This document shows positions 15,722-24,557 of a stretch of DNA of 34,014 bases, piece after piece. A program made the position numbers and the translations under genes. The stretch's first letter is position 1, and every line of letters starts with the position of its first letter. This DNA comes from an archaeon (GTDB lineage: Archaea; Thermoplasmatota; Thermoplasmata; Methanomassiliicoccales; Methanomethylophilaceae), in NCBI GenBank assembly GCA_024399155.1, contig JAKSHX010000009.1, positions 1-34,014 on the forward strand, written 5' to 3'. Below the pieces are notes generated by a model. That model was not told where the DNA came from. It saw only the letters and a program-made list of their open reading frames with translations, and searched no databases.

Positions 15722-16387
15722 TCACTGAAAATCTGTTTTACGAGATTTGCCACAACTAAGTTTTCCTTCTGGGCATTTCTCTCTGACACATGGTGGGCCT
15801 GCATTTGAAAATATAATGGGTGACACAATTTTACACTGTCTAAGCATTTCATCCGCCAAATGTCTGATTTCCCATTGAGCACGATTACAACACCTAAGAG
15901 TGAAAAAATGAAATAACTCTCTTGCATTCATTGTTACTGTTATATTGGTGGTGCATCCGTTTGGGAGAACGTATCTTGCATCTTCCGGGGGAATTCTCTC
16001 AACCAGCTTATTGTATGATCCCCATATTTCTTTCATGGTGTCCTCATACACTTTTTTAAGTTCTGGATCGGCCTTAACGGTTTCGGGTATAACGTACGTC
16101 GGATTATTCATGGAAACATATCTTTGACTTTGTTGTGAGAATGACGCTATTCTATGTCTAACCAATTGATGCGTTAATGATCTCGATACGCCTTCAATTG
16201 AAAATGTGAATGATGCATGTTCTATTACCGAGTGATGACCCATCTCAACAATTTTTTTGAGAATGTTTGAAGTATATTTTCCTTCATCGGCGAGTACCAT
16301 CGATGACTTTTCTGAATAACATGACCTGCCCGCAGCAACACAAACTGCATCAGCATTCTGTGTGTAAGCGAGAAGTTTGACTTTCAT
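15722..16387 (-). CDS. thyX: Flavin-dependent thymidylate synthase
   Basis: The 221-residue ThyX makes dTMP from dUMP using methylene-tetrahydrofolate, FAD and NADPH. The signature RHR-x7-S is seen as RHRIASFSQQS (77-87). Other conserved parts are GHHSVIEHASFTF (50-62) and NARELFHFFTLRCCNRAQWEIR. The frame is open 21 codons further, but the ATG at 16387 has AGGTGA about 5 nt upstream and gives the normal N-terminus. The last 30 residues hold several cysteines (CVREKCPEGKLSCGK), an extension seen in some archaeal ThyX proteins whose role is unclear. It starts 4 bases after the TraB-like gene, so they form an operon. Confidence 0.97.
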   Translation of the reverse strand: MKVKLLAYTQNADAVCVAAGRSCYSEKSSMVLADEGKYTSNILKKIVEMGHHSVIEHASFTFSIEGVSRSLTHQLVRHRIASFSQQSQRYVSMNNPTYVIPETVKADPELKKVYEDTMKEIWGSYNKLVERIPPEDARYVLPNGCTTNITVTMNARELFHFFTLRCCNRAQWEIRHLADEMLRQCKIVSPIIFSNAGPPCVREKCPEGKLSCGKSRKTDFQ

Positions 16388-16391
16388 TATT

Positions 16392-17081
16392 TCACCTGTT
16401 CCAAACTTCAGCCTTAATCTTGTTAAGACTGCTCGTGTTGAGAATGTCATTTAACCTTATTTTTCTTATATCTTTTCTGCCGAGAAGTTTTGTTATACTT
16501 TCTACGTGAAGATCCCCGACGACGATTAGTACGTTGGAGAATCTGTCAAGATAATCAATTATATTTGTAACCATATGTTCATTACGTTCGTCGAATAATT
16601 TTCTTATAAGAGTCGGATATTTTTTTCGTAGAATTTCAATGACCTCATTTTCCCTTCCGTAGTAATTCTTTGTTACTCGTTTTGCATGTTTTTTGGTACT
16701 AAATTTGGTATTGAATGAGGATAATGAATACCTTATTTTTTCACCAAAAGACATTTCTGCCTGAGTCTCCTTTATTACACGTACTATATTATCATCTATG
16801 AAACCTATTTCTGCCCCTATTAATTTTCCAGTCTGTACAGCAGCAAACATTTCGTTACCTGTTACAACTCCGTATTTTTTTGATATTTTATTTTGATATT
16901 TAGCAACACTACGATACATCCGTGGAAAATTTTTTTTTTCTTCCGTGTTGTCAATATTCATAGCATTATAACGTGTCGCATCTAGTTCTACCAATACAAC
17001 ATCTGGCCATATATGTTTAATAAAAAACGCAATTTGCTCGGAGATATTAAAAACGTGTCCTGTTCCAATAATAGTGATCAT
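16392..17081 (-). CDS. TraB/PrgY-like domain protein
   Basis: A soluble 229-residue protein with the TraB/GumN-type motifs GTGHV (residues 6-10), VELD (31-34), an ERN..M segment in the second half and a late GDLHVES. The family includes the Enterococcus pheromone-shutdown protein TraB and many archaeal proteins, usually with C-terminal membrane helices; this one has none. Proposed roles include peptide processing, with no firm proof in archaea. A TATA element at 17105-17113 is about 26 nt from the transcription start predicted near 17083, making the transcript essentially leaderless. It is co-transcribed with thyX. Confidence 0.82.
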   Translation of the reverse strand: MITIIGTGHVFNISEQIAFFIKHIWPDVVLVELDATRYNAMNIDNTEEKKNFPRMYRSVAKYQNKISKKYGVVTGNEMFAAVQTGKLIGAEIGFIDDNIVRVIKETQAEMSFGEKIRYSLSSFNTKFSTKKHAKRVTKNYYGRENEVIEILRKKYPTLIRKLFDERNEHMVTNIIDYLDRFSNVLIVVGDLHVESITKLLGRKDIRKIRLNDILNTSSLNKIKAEVWNR

Positions 17082-17104
17082 AATTTTTTTGTCGTATCTG
17101 ATTT

Positions 17105-17113
17105 CTATAAAAT
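17105..17113 (-). promoter_or_regulatory. TATA box of the traB-like/thyX operon
   Basis: ATTTTATAG on the minus strand, centred 28 nt before the ATG at 17081, implying a leaderless mRNA. Confidence 0.5.
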
Positions 17114-17520
17114 TATTAATTGTTTTATACGAACAGATCGTGTTTTGGATTAATTCGGAATTTATATTTTAAAAACATAATACAAATAAAATGAATGATA
17201 GACACAGTACTTATCAAAAATCGGTAAATAATTGTAAAATCATTTTTTTAGAGTGTTAGATACCTGACGAAAACTATTAAATTTCTTAGAAATGTATGAT
17301 TTTGTGATATAGCAGTCTATGTTATATTATGTAAAAAAAAATCTGATGTTTCGAAAATTTTATATAGAGTTCACTTGCAGCCATCGAAGTTATTTAAGGC
17401 CCGTGTATGTCAATAAATTTAATTTTGATAATAGAGCAGCGAGGGATCTGGTTGATAATAAAAATTCTTGGTGTTGATTTAATTTTAAAAAATTAATTTT
17501 GGATTTAATTACCTACTTAT
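17114..17520. other. Very AT-rich gene-free interval
   Basis: No ORF over about 22 codons with signals. It holds a strong plus-strand TATA-like TTTATATA at 17359-17366 with no gene downstream, a run of nine As (17333-17341, a T-tract on the minus strand) and a perfect inverted repeat TTAATTTT/AAAATTAA (17479-17496). Variants of TTTAATTTT recur. A terminator for the zinc-finger/MBL operon is likely, and an unannotated small RNA is possible. Confidence 0.4.
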
Positions 17521-18132
17521 CTAACTTAAAGGTTTAGACGAGTTTCTTTTTCGTTTTGCATATATTCTAATTATATCTCTACCTTCTGCGATACCTTTTG
17601 TTACAAGGCGGTCACATGTTTTAATTGCATGAACATAATACTCTGTCTCTGCGATTGCTAGTACTTGTCCAATAATAAATTCGTCATCAGGTTCCGCCTT
17701 TATCTTTTTAGAGTAACTCCTACCGTTGTCATTAATTGTAACTTTCAAATTTAAAAAATCAAATTGCTGTACCCACATAGTTTTGACGTCTTGGATCTTT
17801 GCATTCTTTCTGCGTTGATTGTCACCAATGTCTAAAGAGCGTATCTTTAGGCGTCTTCCATCTTTAATAATAAACTCATCGCCTACAGTTACAATATCAT
17901 TTTCTTCAAACTCTGTAACAATTTTTTCAGAGACAGGGCCGTCACTAATAATTGTTGGAATCTTTATTATTTTAGGGATCCTTAAAACGGTGGAAAATAC
18001 GCGTCCGCATTTGGTGCATTGTACAACTCCCTCAAATGCAGCCTTACTGGTTCTACCCTTAAGTACATCATGCGTCGTATAACCACAATTTGAACATTCG
18101 AGGTATTTCTTCTCAAAAGCCTCTTTTTGCAT
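17521..18132 (-). CDS. HVO_0476-type zinc-finger protein
   Basis: The 203-residue protein has an N-terminal zinc ribbon C13-x2-C16 ... C39-x2-C42 (ECSNCGYTTHDVLKG, VQCTKCGRV). A beta-rich domain follows with GDEFIIKDGRRLKIRSLD and a repeat-like second half. This layout matches the euryarchaeal HVO_0476 family, whose role is not established; nucleic-acid binding is the usual guess. It ends in TAG, and an in-frame TAA follows only three codons later. The ATG lies 4 bases after the stop of the metallo-beta-lactamase gene, so the two are one operon. The C-terminus is basic (KRKRNSSKPLS). Confidence 0.82.
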   Translation of the reverse strand: MQKEAFEKKYLECSNCGYTTHDVLKGRTSKAAFEGVVQCTKCGRVFSTVLRIPKIIKIPTIISDGPVSEKIVTEFEENDIVTVGDEFIIKDGRRLKIRSLDIGDNQRRKNAKIQDVKTMWVQQFDFLNLKVTINDNGRSYSKKIKAEPDDEFIIGQVLAIAETEYYVHAIKTCDRLVTKGIAEGRDIIRIYAKRKRNSSKPLS

Positions 18133-18136
18133 TCTA

Positions 18137-18715
18137 TCATCCTTTTGTCTTAAACGGTGCTCCGTGACCTGGCACTATAACATTTGCGTAATTTGATATT
18201 GTTTTAATACTTTTGATGGCAGCATCTCTGCATACATGAATCATGGGAGGGACGTTCTTCCTGAAATTGTCCTCCAGTGGAATGGCATCACCGGCAATTA
18301 CATATTTGCCATCATAACCATCAACAAACACACTCATAGAGTCCCATGAATGTCCAGGAGTGTATCTAAGTTCTATCCCTTTTGCAATAAATGTATCTTT
18401 TTCAATAACCTCTGCTTCTCGAAAAAAATCGTTGTCACCCGCGTGTATCATAACTTTTGCGTTAGGAAACATATCTATGTTCTCCACATGGTCATGATGT
18501 GAATGTGTTAACACAACTGTATCGACATCATTAGTGCGTATACCTATCTGTCTTAATGACATTTTGAGTGCTGGATTAAATTTATGACTGCTAGTATCCA
18601 CAACAATGATCCTGTCATCGGTTCGAATAAGCGTTGATGTTGAGTGGGCTTCAAGAACGCTGCCATCTTTTCCACGAAAGAGACTACCAATGACGAGAAT
18701 AGTCAGATGATTCAT
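18137..18715 (-). CDS. MBL-fold metallo-hydrolase
   Basis: A complete metallo-beta-lactamase fold in 192 residues: H71-x-H73-x-D75-H76 (THSHHDHVEN), H122 (PGHSWDS), D143 (IAGDAIP) and H184 (PGHGAPF). All metal ligands are present, so it is likely an active hydrolase. The arrangement resembles small lactonase/glyoxalase-II-like members rather than RNase Z or CPSF nucleases. The substrate is unknown. AGGAAA lies about 5 nt before the ATG. It heads a two-gene operon with the zinc-finger protein and is divergent from the HemK2-type gene across 54 bases. Confidence 0.92.
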   Translation of the reverse strand: MNHLTILVIGSLFRGKDGSVLEAHSTSTLIRTDDRIIVVDTSSHKFNPALKMSLRQIGIRTNDVDTVVLTHSHHDHVENIDMFPNAKVMIHAGDNDFFREAEVIEKDTFIAKGIELRYTPGHSWDSMSVFVDGYDGKYVIAGDAIPLEDNFRKNVPPMIHVCRDAAIKSIKTISNYANVIVPGHGAPFKTKG

Positions 18716-18769
18716 AACATTTCCTTATACAATGCATGATGTTTTAAATCAATTTCTTGTTACACCATT

Positions 18770-19336
18770 GTGGAGTATTTATCATCTCTTAATATCAAAG
18801 AGTGTGACGATGTGTATCCTCCGTCTGACGATAGTATCCTTCTTATTAAATCCTTAGATGTAAAAAATGGTGAAAAGATTTTGGAAATTGGATGTGGCTC
18901 CGGAGTCGTGTCTATACATTGTGCAAAGAGCGGATGTTTTGTCACTGCGGTTGATATAAATCACTCTGCAGTTGAATGTACCATTGAAAATGCAAAACTC
19001 AATGGAGTGTCTATAAACGTAAAAGATTCTGATCTCTTTGAAAATGTTTCGGGAAGGTTCGATACTATAGTGTTCAATCTTCCCTATTTGCCTGTAGATG
19101 ACAATGGGGAATTGGCAAAGGCGTGGTCTGGTGGAGAAGACGGTTTGGGTCCATTGCCAAAATTGTTGAAACAATGTCAAGATTACCTTTTCGATAATGG
19201 GAGAGTTGTTGTGGTAGTATCATCATTGATGGATCAAAGTAAACTAAAAACCCTTTTGAGTAATTATAGAGTAACAGAGAAGGGATGTACTTCCTTATTC
19301 TTTGAAAAACTGAGTGTACTCGAGATTATTCCATAA
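18770..19336 (+). CDS. HemK2/MTQ2-type class I methyltransferase
   Basis: This 188-residue SAM-dependent methyltransferase has the family-specific entry VYPPSDDSILL (15-25), motif I EIGCGSG (39-45), acidic D62 in motif II, and the catalytic-type NLPYLP (103-108, in place of NPPY). The length and motifs match archaeal Mtq2-like enzymes, which methylate the GGQ glutamine of release factor aRF1; a different target cannot be excluded. Translation appears to start at a GTG, because no ATG lies in frame upstream of conserved sequence. The 3' end overlaps the convergent gatE by 11 bases. Confidence 0.87.
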   Translation: MEYLSSLNIKECDDVYPPSDDSILLIKSLDVKNGEKILEIGCGSGVVSIHCAKSGCFVTAVDINHSAVECTIENAKLNGVSINVKDSDLFENVSGRFDTIVFNLPYLPVDDNGELAKAWSGGEDGLGPLPKLLKQCQDYLFDNGRVVVVVSSLMDQSKLKTLLSNYRVTEKGCTSLFFEKLSVLEIIP

Positions 19337-21194
19337 GTTTTCTGATCTCTTGAGTTAACAACTCGTTGACTTTTTTTCCATCAATTTTACCCCTGAGTGC
19401 ATTCATGACTGGCCCCATAAGAGGCCCAACAGCTCGAATGCCGCCTTTAATTTTGATAAAATCTTCACGTTCTTTGACAATACGGGCAATAATCTGAGTT
19501 GCTTCATCGTTATCAATGGCCTCTAATCCAAGTTTTTTTATAGCCATTTCAACACTTTTTTCCGATGCTATTTCTCTAAGAAGTGCAGGTAACGCTTCTT
19601 TGGTAAAACGTCCTTCTTTCAACATACCAAAAATACCCATCATTTTCTCATCAGTAAATGCAGTGGTGTCTATGCCATCACGTTCTAGTTCCATATATGT
19701 ATTTAAAAAAGTCGTGGCAACAACACTGGCCATACCGTATTTGTTAGTAATTTTTTCAAACAGTTCAACATTATCCTGTTTGACGATTTGCTTAGCCTGC
19801 TGAATATTAATTCCATACTGTGTTATAAGGCGTTCTTCGATTTTCTCTGGGAACTCAGGGAGATTGTTAGAAATATTTGTCATCATTGCCTTTGTAATCT
19901 CTATTGGCGGAACATCAGTCTCTGGATACATTCTTGCTGCGCCTGGAAGAGGTCTAGAGTACTTTGAGGTTCCATCAGGAAGTGGATCGCGGGTTTCTTC
20001 GGGTACTCCGATAAGTGCTAAATTGGCTCTTTCGATCACCGCTTGAAGCGCGTTTTTAGCTTTCTTATCTTTTGCTGCACATATTACAAATGCATCGTTT
20101 TCATCAGTTATTCCCAAAAATTTCTTAAGGTTAACAACAAATTTTTGCTCGATGCCATAACCTGGAAGCTCATCTGAATGAAATATCCCTTTAACTCCTT
20201 GGGATTTGGCTCTCTGGGCAATTTCAGCTCCAAGACGTAACTTTTTGTCATCACACCTCATGACACCTCCAAACCCTGGAAGACGTACAGCTATGATCTT
20301 TCCATTATCTGAAAGTGCACCGTTAATCACTTTAGACTTACAACCATCGAATATTTCTGTTACATCTACAAATTCTACGTTAACAGGTTTGGTTCCCCTC
20401 TTAACAAGGATGTCTTTAACCCTTAGAAGCATTTTTTGTCTGTCCACTTCGTTTTGAACATATAACGGAAGAAGTTTTAGTTCTTGAACTCCTTTAATTT
20501 CTGTACGTGCTCCACCAAAAACTGAAATGTTTAAATCTTCTCTGATTGTTCCGATTCCGCGCTTGACTTTCTTTGTCGCCCTGAGAAGTGACCCAATTCT
20601 CAGCGCGACCTCCATGCACTCCTCAGGAGTGCGAATTTCAGGCCCTGTAGCAATCTCTATGAGCGGTATACCGAGTCTATCAAGGCGGTATGTTATTTCA
20701 CCATCTACAGATTCTATTTTACGACAGGCATCTTCCTCTAGACAAACTGATAAGATGGATATCTTTTTCTTACCGACTTCGACCTCTCCATCGGTAGCAA
20801 TTAACGCAGTCCTCTGAAATCCGGACGGGTTAGAACCGTCTACAACGATTTTTCTCATGAAATGAACTTCATCGACAACTTGTGCTTTCATCATCTCCGA
20901 AAAGATTAACGCTATATTCATCGCATCAACGTTAACATTGTGGGGAGGTTCATCATCCAATTCAACAAGACAACTTGTCTCAGGTGTTAACTGATATCTG
21001 TATCCAAGATTTTTTTGTGATTGCACTAGTGCTGCTCTATCAATCTCTCCCATCTCACTTGCTGTGGGCCTCAATCTGCGATAAACCGAATCGTACACAT
21101 TTTCGCAAAGATGACTATCACATGAACAAAATAATTTCTTGGTATCTAGTTGTTGATGGATCTCTATTCCGCAAATAAACTCAGATTCTGTCAT
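19326..21194 (-). CDS. gatE: Glutamyl-tRNA(Gln) amidotransferase subunit E
   Basis: At 622 residues this is full-length GatE, the kinase/transamidase subunit that converts Glu-tRNA(Gln) to Gln-tRNA(Gln) in archaea. It has the GatB-like core (ICGIEIHQQLDTKKLFCSC, ELDDEPPH, VDGSNPSGFQRT, GIGTIREDLNIS), the AspRS-like GAD insertion (LPGFGGVMR) and a C-terminal YqeY-like tRNA-binding tail (GPLMGPVMNALRGKIDGKKV). Its ATG shares one base with the TGA of gatD (TGATG), giving coupled synthesis of the two subunits. Its presence implies that Gln-tRNA is made indirectly in this organism. Confidence 0.99.
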   Translation of the reverse strand: MTESEFICGIEIHQQLDTKKLFCSCDSHLCENVYDSVYRRLRPTASEMGEIDRAALVQSQKNLGYRYQLTPETSCLVELDDEPPHNVNVDAMNIALIFSEMMKAQVVDEVHFMRKIVVDGSNPSGFQRTALIATDGEVEVGKKKISILSVCLEEDACRKIESVDGEITYRLDRLGIPLIEIATGPEIRTPEECMEVALRIGSLLRATKKVKRGIGTIREDLNISVFGGARTEIKGVQELKLLPLYVQNEVDRQKMLLRVKDILVKRGTKPVNVEFVDVTEIFDGCKSKVINGALSDNGKIIAVRLPGFGGVMRCDDKKLRLGAEIAQRAKSQGVKGIFHSDELPGYGIEQKFVVNLKKFLGITDENDAFVICAAKDKKAKNALQAVIERANLALIGVPEETRDPLPDGTSKYSRPLPGAARMYPETDVPPIEITKAMMTNISNNLPEFPEKIEERLITQYGINIQQAKQIVKQDNVELFEKITNKYGMASVVATTFLNTYMELERDGIDTTAFTDEKMMGIFGMLKEGRFTKEALPALLREIASEKSVEMAIKKLGLEAIDNDEATQIIARIVKEREDFIKIKGGIRAVGPLMGPVMNALRGKIDGKKVNELLTQEIRKLME

Positions 21195-22492
21195 CAGAAC
21201 ACTCTTCTTTCACTCATTTCATTAACCAATGGCGTTTTCATTGTTCTTTTGACATCATTGATATCTTTACAGTTAGCTAACGCCCATGATAACTTAACAT
21301 AGGCAGTCTCTGGAAGCATATCGAGTACAGAAATCACACCAGCATTCGTCAAATCTCTTCCTGTGCTGTATATATTCATGTTGGTTTGACCGTTGATACA
21401 TTGTGACGTCATTACGATGACAGTACCGTTTTTTATAGCGTCGGTTATCAATGGGACCATGTTCTCATTTGTGTGACCCAAGCCAGTGCCTGCAATTACT
21501 ACCCCTTTACTTTTCATGATTACATCTCTAAATAATTCCGGATTCATTCCCGGATAGCATTGCAGAAATACTGTGGACCTTTCCATATCAGTATAAGCTT
21601 TTATCTTTCTATTCATACACTCAGGGAGTTTCATGTTAAATGTAATTTTTCCATTTCCATCTAAATGCGCCGCAGGCGTTGTATTAATACTTTCAAATGC
21701 GCTGCGTTTGGATGTGTGTGTTTTTCTTACTCTTGAACCGAGATGGACGGCAAATGAGTCGTCGTTGGGTGTATCATGCATTATGACGTACACTCCTGCT
21801 TTTTTAGACTGGATACAGAATCTGACGCACGCTATGATGTTTGTAAACGCATCAGACGATGGTCTATCAAAGGATTTTTGGGATCCCACTAATACAACTG
21901 GTTTGGAAATATTTGGAAGCATAAATGACAGTGCGGCTGCGGTATAGCTCATTGTGTCTGTTCCATGAAGTATAATTATTCCGTCAGCACCATCATTAAT
22001 TTCTTCTGCAACTGCTTCTGCAAGTTTCTGCCAATGAGAAATGTCCATATTTTCAGAAAGTATAGAAAATAGCATCTTTGTACGAATATTCGTAAGATTC
22101 TTAATCTCTGGAACTGCTCTAACTATGTCTGATATAGGAAACGTTGGATGGACTGCTCCTGTCCTATGATCTACATGCGAGGCGATTGTGCCACCAGTGC
22201 CAATAAAAACGAGCGTGGGAAGGCTTTTATTTTCCTCCATTGCTGTGTCTGTCTTATATTTAATTACAGGTTTTTCTAACATTTTGATGACAGTATGATC
22301 AGTAATTCTAATGCCGATGTTATAACCATTTTTTAATTTTAGTATAACGATGTCTGGGGCACTGAATTTATGATGGTGTATCATTGTTCCGATGTGCGTT
22401 TTACCATTGGCCTCTATGGAAAGTTTGCAACCATCTTCTGCGCCTAATGTTTCCAACTTTTTTGATAACTTCGTGGAATAGCTCATAACCAT
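21194..22492 (-). CDS. gatD: Glutamyl-tRNA(Gln) amidotransferase subunit D
   Basis: The 432-residue asparaginase-like subunit releases ammonia from glutamine or asparagine for GatE. Residues 1 to about 85 form the GatD-specific N-terminal beta domain. The amidohydrolase follows, with the nucleophile region FIGTGGTIAS (T102), the second site ILHGTDTMSYTAAAL and the VGSQKSFDRPSSDA loop. Two ATGs compete: 22492 and 22486 (MSYSTKLSKK). The shorter form matches common annotation style, but no ribosome-binding site decides. It is divergent from hypB over 79 bases. Confidence 0.98.
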   Translation of the reverse strand: MVMSYSTKLSKKLETLGAEDGCKLSIEANGKTHIGTMIHHHKFSAPDIVILKLKNGYNIGIRITDHTVIKMLEKPVIKYKTDTAMEENKSLPTLVFIGTGGTIASHVDHRTGAVHPTFPISDIVRAVPEIKNLTNIRTKMLFSILSENMDISHWQKLAEAVAEEINDGADGIIILHGTDTMSYTAAALSFMLPNISKPVVLVGSQKSFDRPSSDAFTNIIACVRFCIQSKKAGVYVIMHDTPNDDSFAVHLGSRVRKTHTSKRSAFESINTTPAAHLDGNGKITFNMKLPECMNRKIKAYTDMERSTVFLQCYPGMNPELFRDVIMKSKGVVIAGTGLGHTNENMVPLITDAIKNGTVIVMTSQCINGQTNMNIYSTGRDLTNAGVISVLDMLPETAYVKLSWALANCKDINDVKRTMKTPLVNEMSERRVF

Positions 22493-22571
22493 TCACTTTA
22501 ACTTATATTCGTGTTCTTTATGATCGTCGTATATGCGCAGACATTAAATTATTTTGTTGCATTTTGCGTTT

Positions 22572-23228
22572 ATGCATCAAGTTACCAGTGTAGAAATGGA
22601 ATATGATGTCCTTAAGCAAAATAATGATATTGCTCACGAAAATTATGACATGTTAAAAAAACACAACATAACCTCTGTCGATTTTATGGGGTCCATCGGT
22701 TCTGGGAAAACAACGATGATTATTAAACTCGCAGAAAGACTGAGGATTAAAGGTAAAAAAGTATGCACTATTGCGGGAGATGTGACAGGATCTGATGACT
22801 TCGCGAGAATGAAGGCATCTGGTTTGGAAGCAGTTAATTGCAACACAGGTAAAGAGTGCCATTTAACTGCAAGTATGATTCATAAAAGACTTGACGCAAT
22901 AGATCTGGATAAAATAGATGTACTGTTCATTGAAAACGTCGGTAATCTAGTTTGCCCTGCGGATTTTCCCCTAGGGACGGACTATAGAGTGGTTGTCATT
23001 TCCACGACCGAGGGCGATGACATGGTAAGAAAGCATCCGAATATTTTTATTAACTCTGATATTGCAATTTTGAACAAGATCGACATCGCTGACGCGGTGG
23101 ATGTGGATCCTGAAGTCATTTTAGACGATTATAATAGAATAACGAATAATAACAAACTTATTATAAAGACAAGCATGAAAAAGGATATAGGAATAGATAA
23201 AGTTCTGAAAGCTATAAATTTGGAATGA
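22572..23228 (+). CDS. hypB: Hydrogenase/urease nickel incorporation GTPase HypB
   Basis: This 218-residue SIMIBI GTPase delivers nickel to the [NiFe] large subunit together with HypA. It has the P-loop GSIGSGKTT, switch/metal site NTGKECHLTA (Cys and His for Ni/Zn), ENVGNLVCPADFPLG, and NKID for guanine. It lacks the N-terminal His-rich stretch and the CxxCGC motif found in some bacterial HypB, as is normal in archaea. The frame opens with TTG codons at 22554, but the ATG at 22572 gives the usual start. The purD start follows after 5 bases, so hypB-purD-truA look like one transcript. Confidence 0.97.
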   Translation: MHQVTSVEMEYDVLKQNNDIAHENYDMLKKHNITSVDFMGSIGSGKTTMIIKLAERLRIKGKKVCTIAGDVTGSDDFARMKASGLEAVNCNTGKECHLTASMIHKRLDAIDLDKIDVLFIENVGNLVCPADFPLGTDYRVVVISTTEGDDMVRKHPNIFINSDIAILNKIDIADAVDVDPEVILDDYNRITNNNKLIIKTSMKKDIGIDKVLKAINLE

Positions 23229-23233
23229 TTTGA

Positions 23234-24556
23234 ATGAAGGTATTAACAATAGGAGGGGGCGGTCGTGAACATGTAGCTGTAGAAGCGTTTTATAAATCTG
23301 GCGCTGAAATTTATGCTGTGATGAAAAATGCTAATCCGGGCATTATTAGAAGGTCGACAAAATATGCAGTGGTCGATGAAATGGACGTTGATAAAATCTG
23401 TGATTTTGCCAAAAAAACAGGTGTCGTTATGGCGTTCATCGGACCAGAAGCTCCACTCGAAAAGGGAATTGTTGACGCTTTGGAAAAAATTGGAATAAAA
23501 TGTGCTGGGCCAACAAAAAATGCTGCTAAAATTGAAACGTCGAAGGCATTTATGAGGGATCTCATTACCAAATATGAAATTAATGGCAATATCAAATTTG
23601 CGTCGTTTAATAACGTTAATGATGCTAAAGCATATGTGAAAGATGTTGATCATGAAGTAGTTGTGAAACCTGTTGGACTTACTGGAGGAAAGGGTGTAAA
23701 AGTCCAGGGTGAACATTTGCATTCTCCTGAAGATGTTGTCGAATACATTGATGAAATTTTTAAAAACAATATAGGTGGAACTGGGGTTATTCTTGAAGAA
23801 AAGATCGTGGGTGAAGAATTTACACAAATGGCATTCTGCGATGGAAAAAAGGTTGTCCCAATGCCTTTAGTTCAAGACCATAAAAGAGCGTATGAAGGAG
23901 ATTTAGGGCCGAATACCGGGGGAATGGGATCGTATAGTGATAGCAATCACCTTCTTCCATTTATTACAGCAAGCGAAAGAAATACCGCATTAAAAATCAT
24001 ACAAGACGTTATAGATGCAATGGCAAAAGAGGGATATTCGTATCATGGGCCCATATATGGGCAATTTATGCTTACATCTGAAGGGCCAAAAATTATAGAA
24101 TTTAATGCAAGACTCGGAGACCCTGAGGCGATGAATGTCCTTTCTATATTAGAAACTGATTTTACCGACATATGTTACAGGATGGCTACAGGGTCCCTTA
24201 ATAATAACATCAAATTTTGTCACAAAGCCACGGTTTGCAAATATGTTGTCCCAGAAGGATATGGGGTAAAACCTGTACCAGGAAAAGAAATTATTGTCGA
24301 TGAAGATGGCATTAAGGATTCAGGTGCAACTATCTATTACGCAAATGTAAATCAAAAGGGTAAAAAACTTTTGACTGACACGTCTAGGTCTATAGCTATT
24401 GTAGGAATTGATAATTCTATTGATGTGGCTGAACAAAACTGCGAAAAAGCGTTAAAATTTGTAAAGTGCAATAATGTTTTTGTACGTCATGACATAGGAA
24501 CAAAAAAGCTTATACAGCGAAGAATTACTCACATGCAGCAATTGCGATCAATTTGA
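23234..24556 (+). CDS. purD: Phosphoribosylamine-glycine ligase
   Basis: This 440-residue ATP-grasp enzyme makes GAR, the second step of purine synthesis. Family marks are the N-terminal MKVLTIGGGGREHV, GPEAPLEKGIVD, the ATP-binding VVKPVGLTGGKGVKV, DHKRAYEGDLGPNTGGMGSY and FNARLGDPEAMNV. It is full length with the C-terminal domain present. It lies between hypB (5-base gap) and truA (1-base gap). Together with purH at 8-9.6 kb it supplies IMP synthesis, but from a separate operon. Confidence 0.99.
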   Translation: MKVLTIGGGGREHVAVEAFYKSGAEIYAVMKNANPGIIRRSTKYAVVDEMDVDKICDFAKKTGVVMAFIGPEAPLEKGIVDALEKIGIKCAGPTKNAAKIETSKAFMRDLITKYEINGNIKFASFNNVNDAKAYVKDVDHEVVVKPVGLTGGKGVKVQGEHLHSPEDVVEYIDEIFKNNIGGTGVILEEKIVGEEFTQMAFCDGKKVVPMPLVQDHKRAYEGDLGPNTGGMGSYSDSNHLLPFITASERNTALKIIQDVIDAMAKEGYSYHGPIYGQFMLTSEGPKIIEFNARLGDPEAMNVLSILETDFTDICYRMATGSLNNNIKFCHKATVCKYVVPEGYGVKPVPGKEIIVDEDGIKDSGATIYYANVNQKGKKLLTDTSRSIAIVGIDNSIDVAEQNCEKALKFVKCNNVFVRHDIGTKKLIQRRITHMQQLRSI

Positions 24557-24557
24557 A

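Noticed and set aside
17082-17520. CRISPR array or replication origin in the AT-rich gap
   Set aside because: No regularly spaced repeats, no Cas genes, and no Orc1/Cdc6 gene or origin-box repeats are visible.
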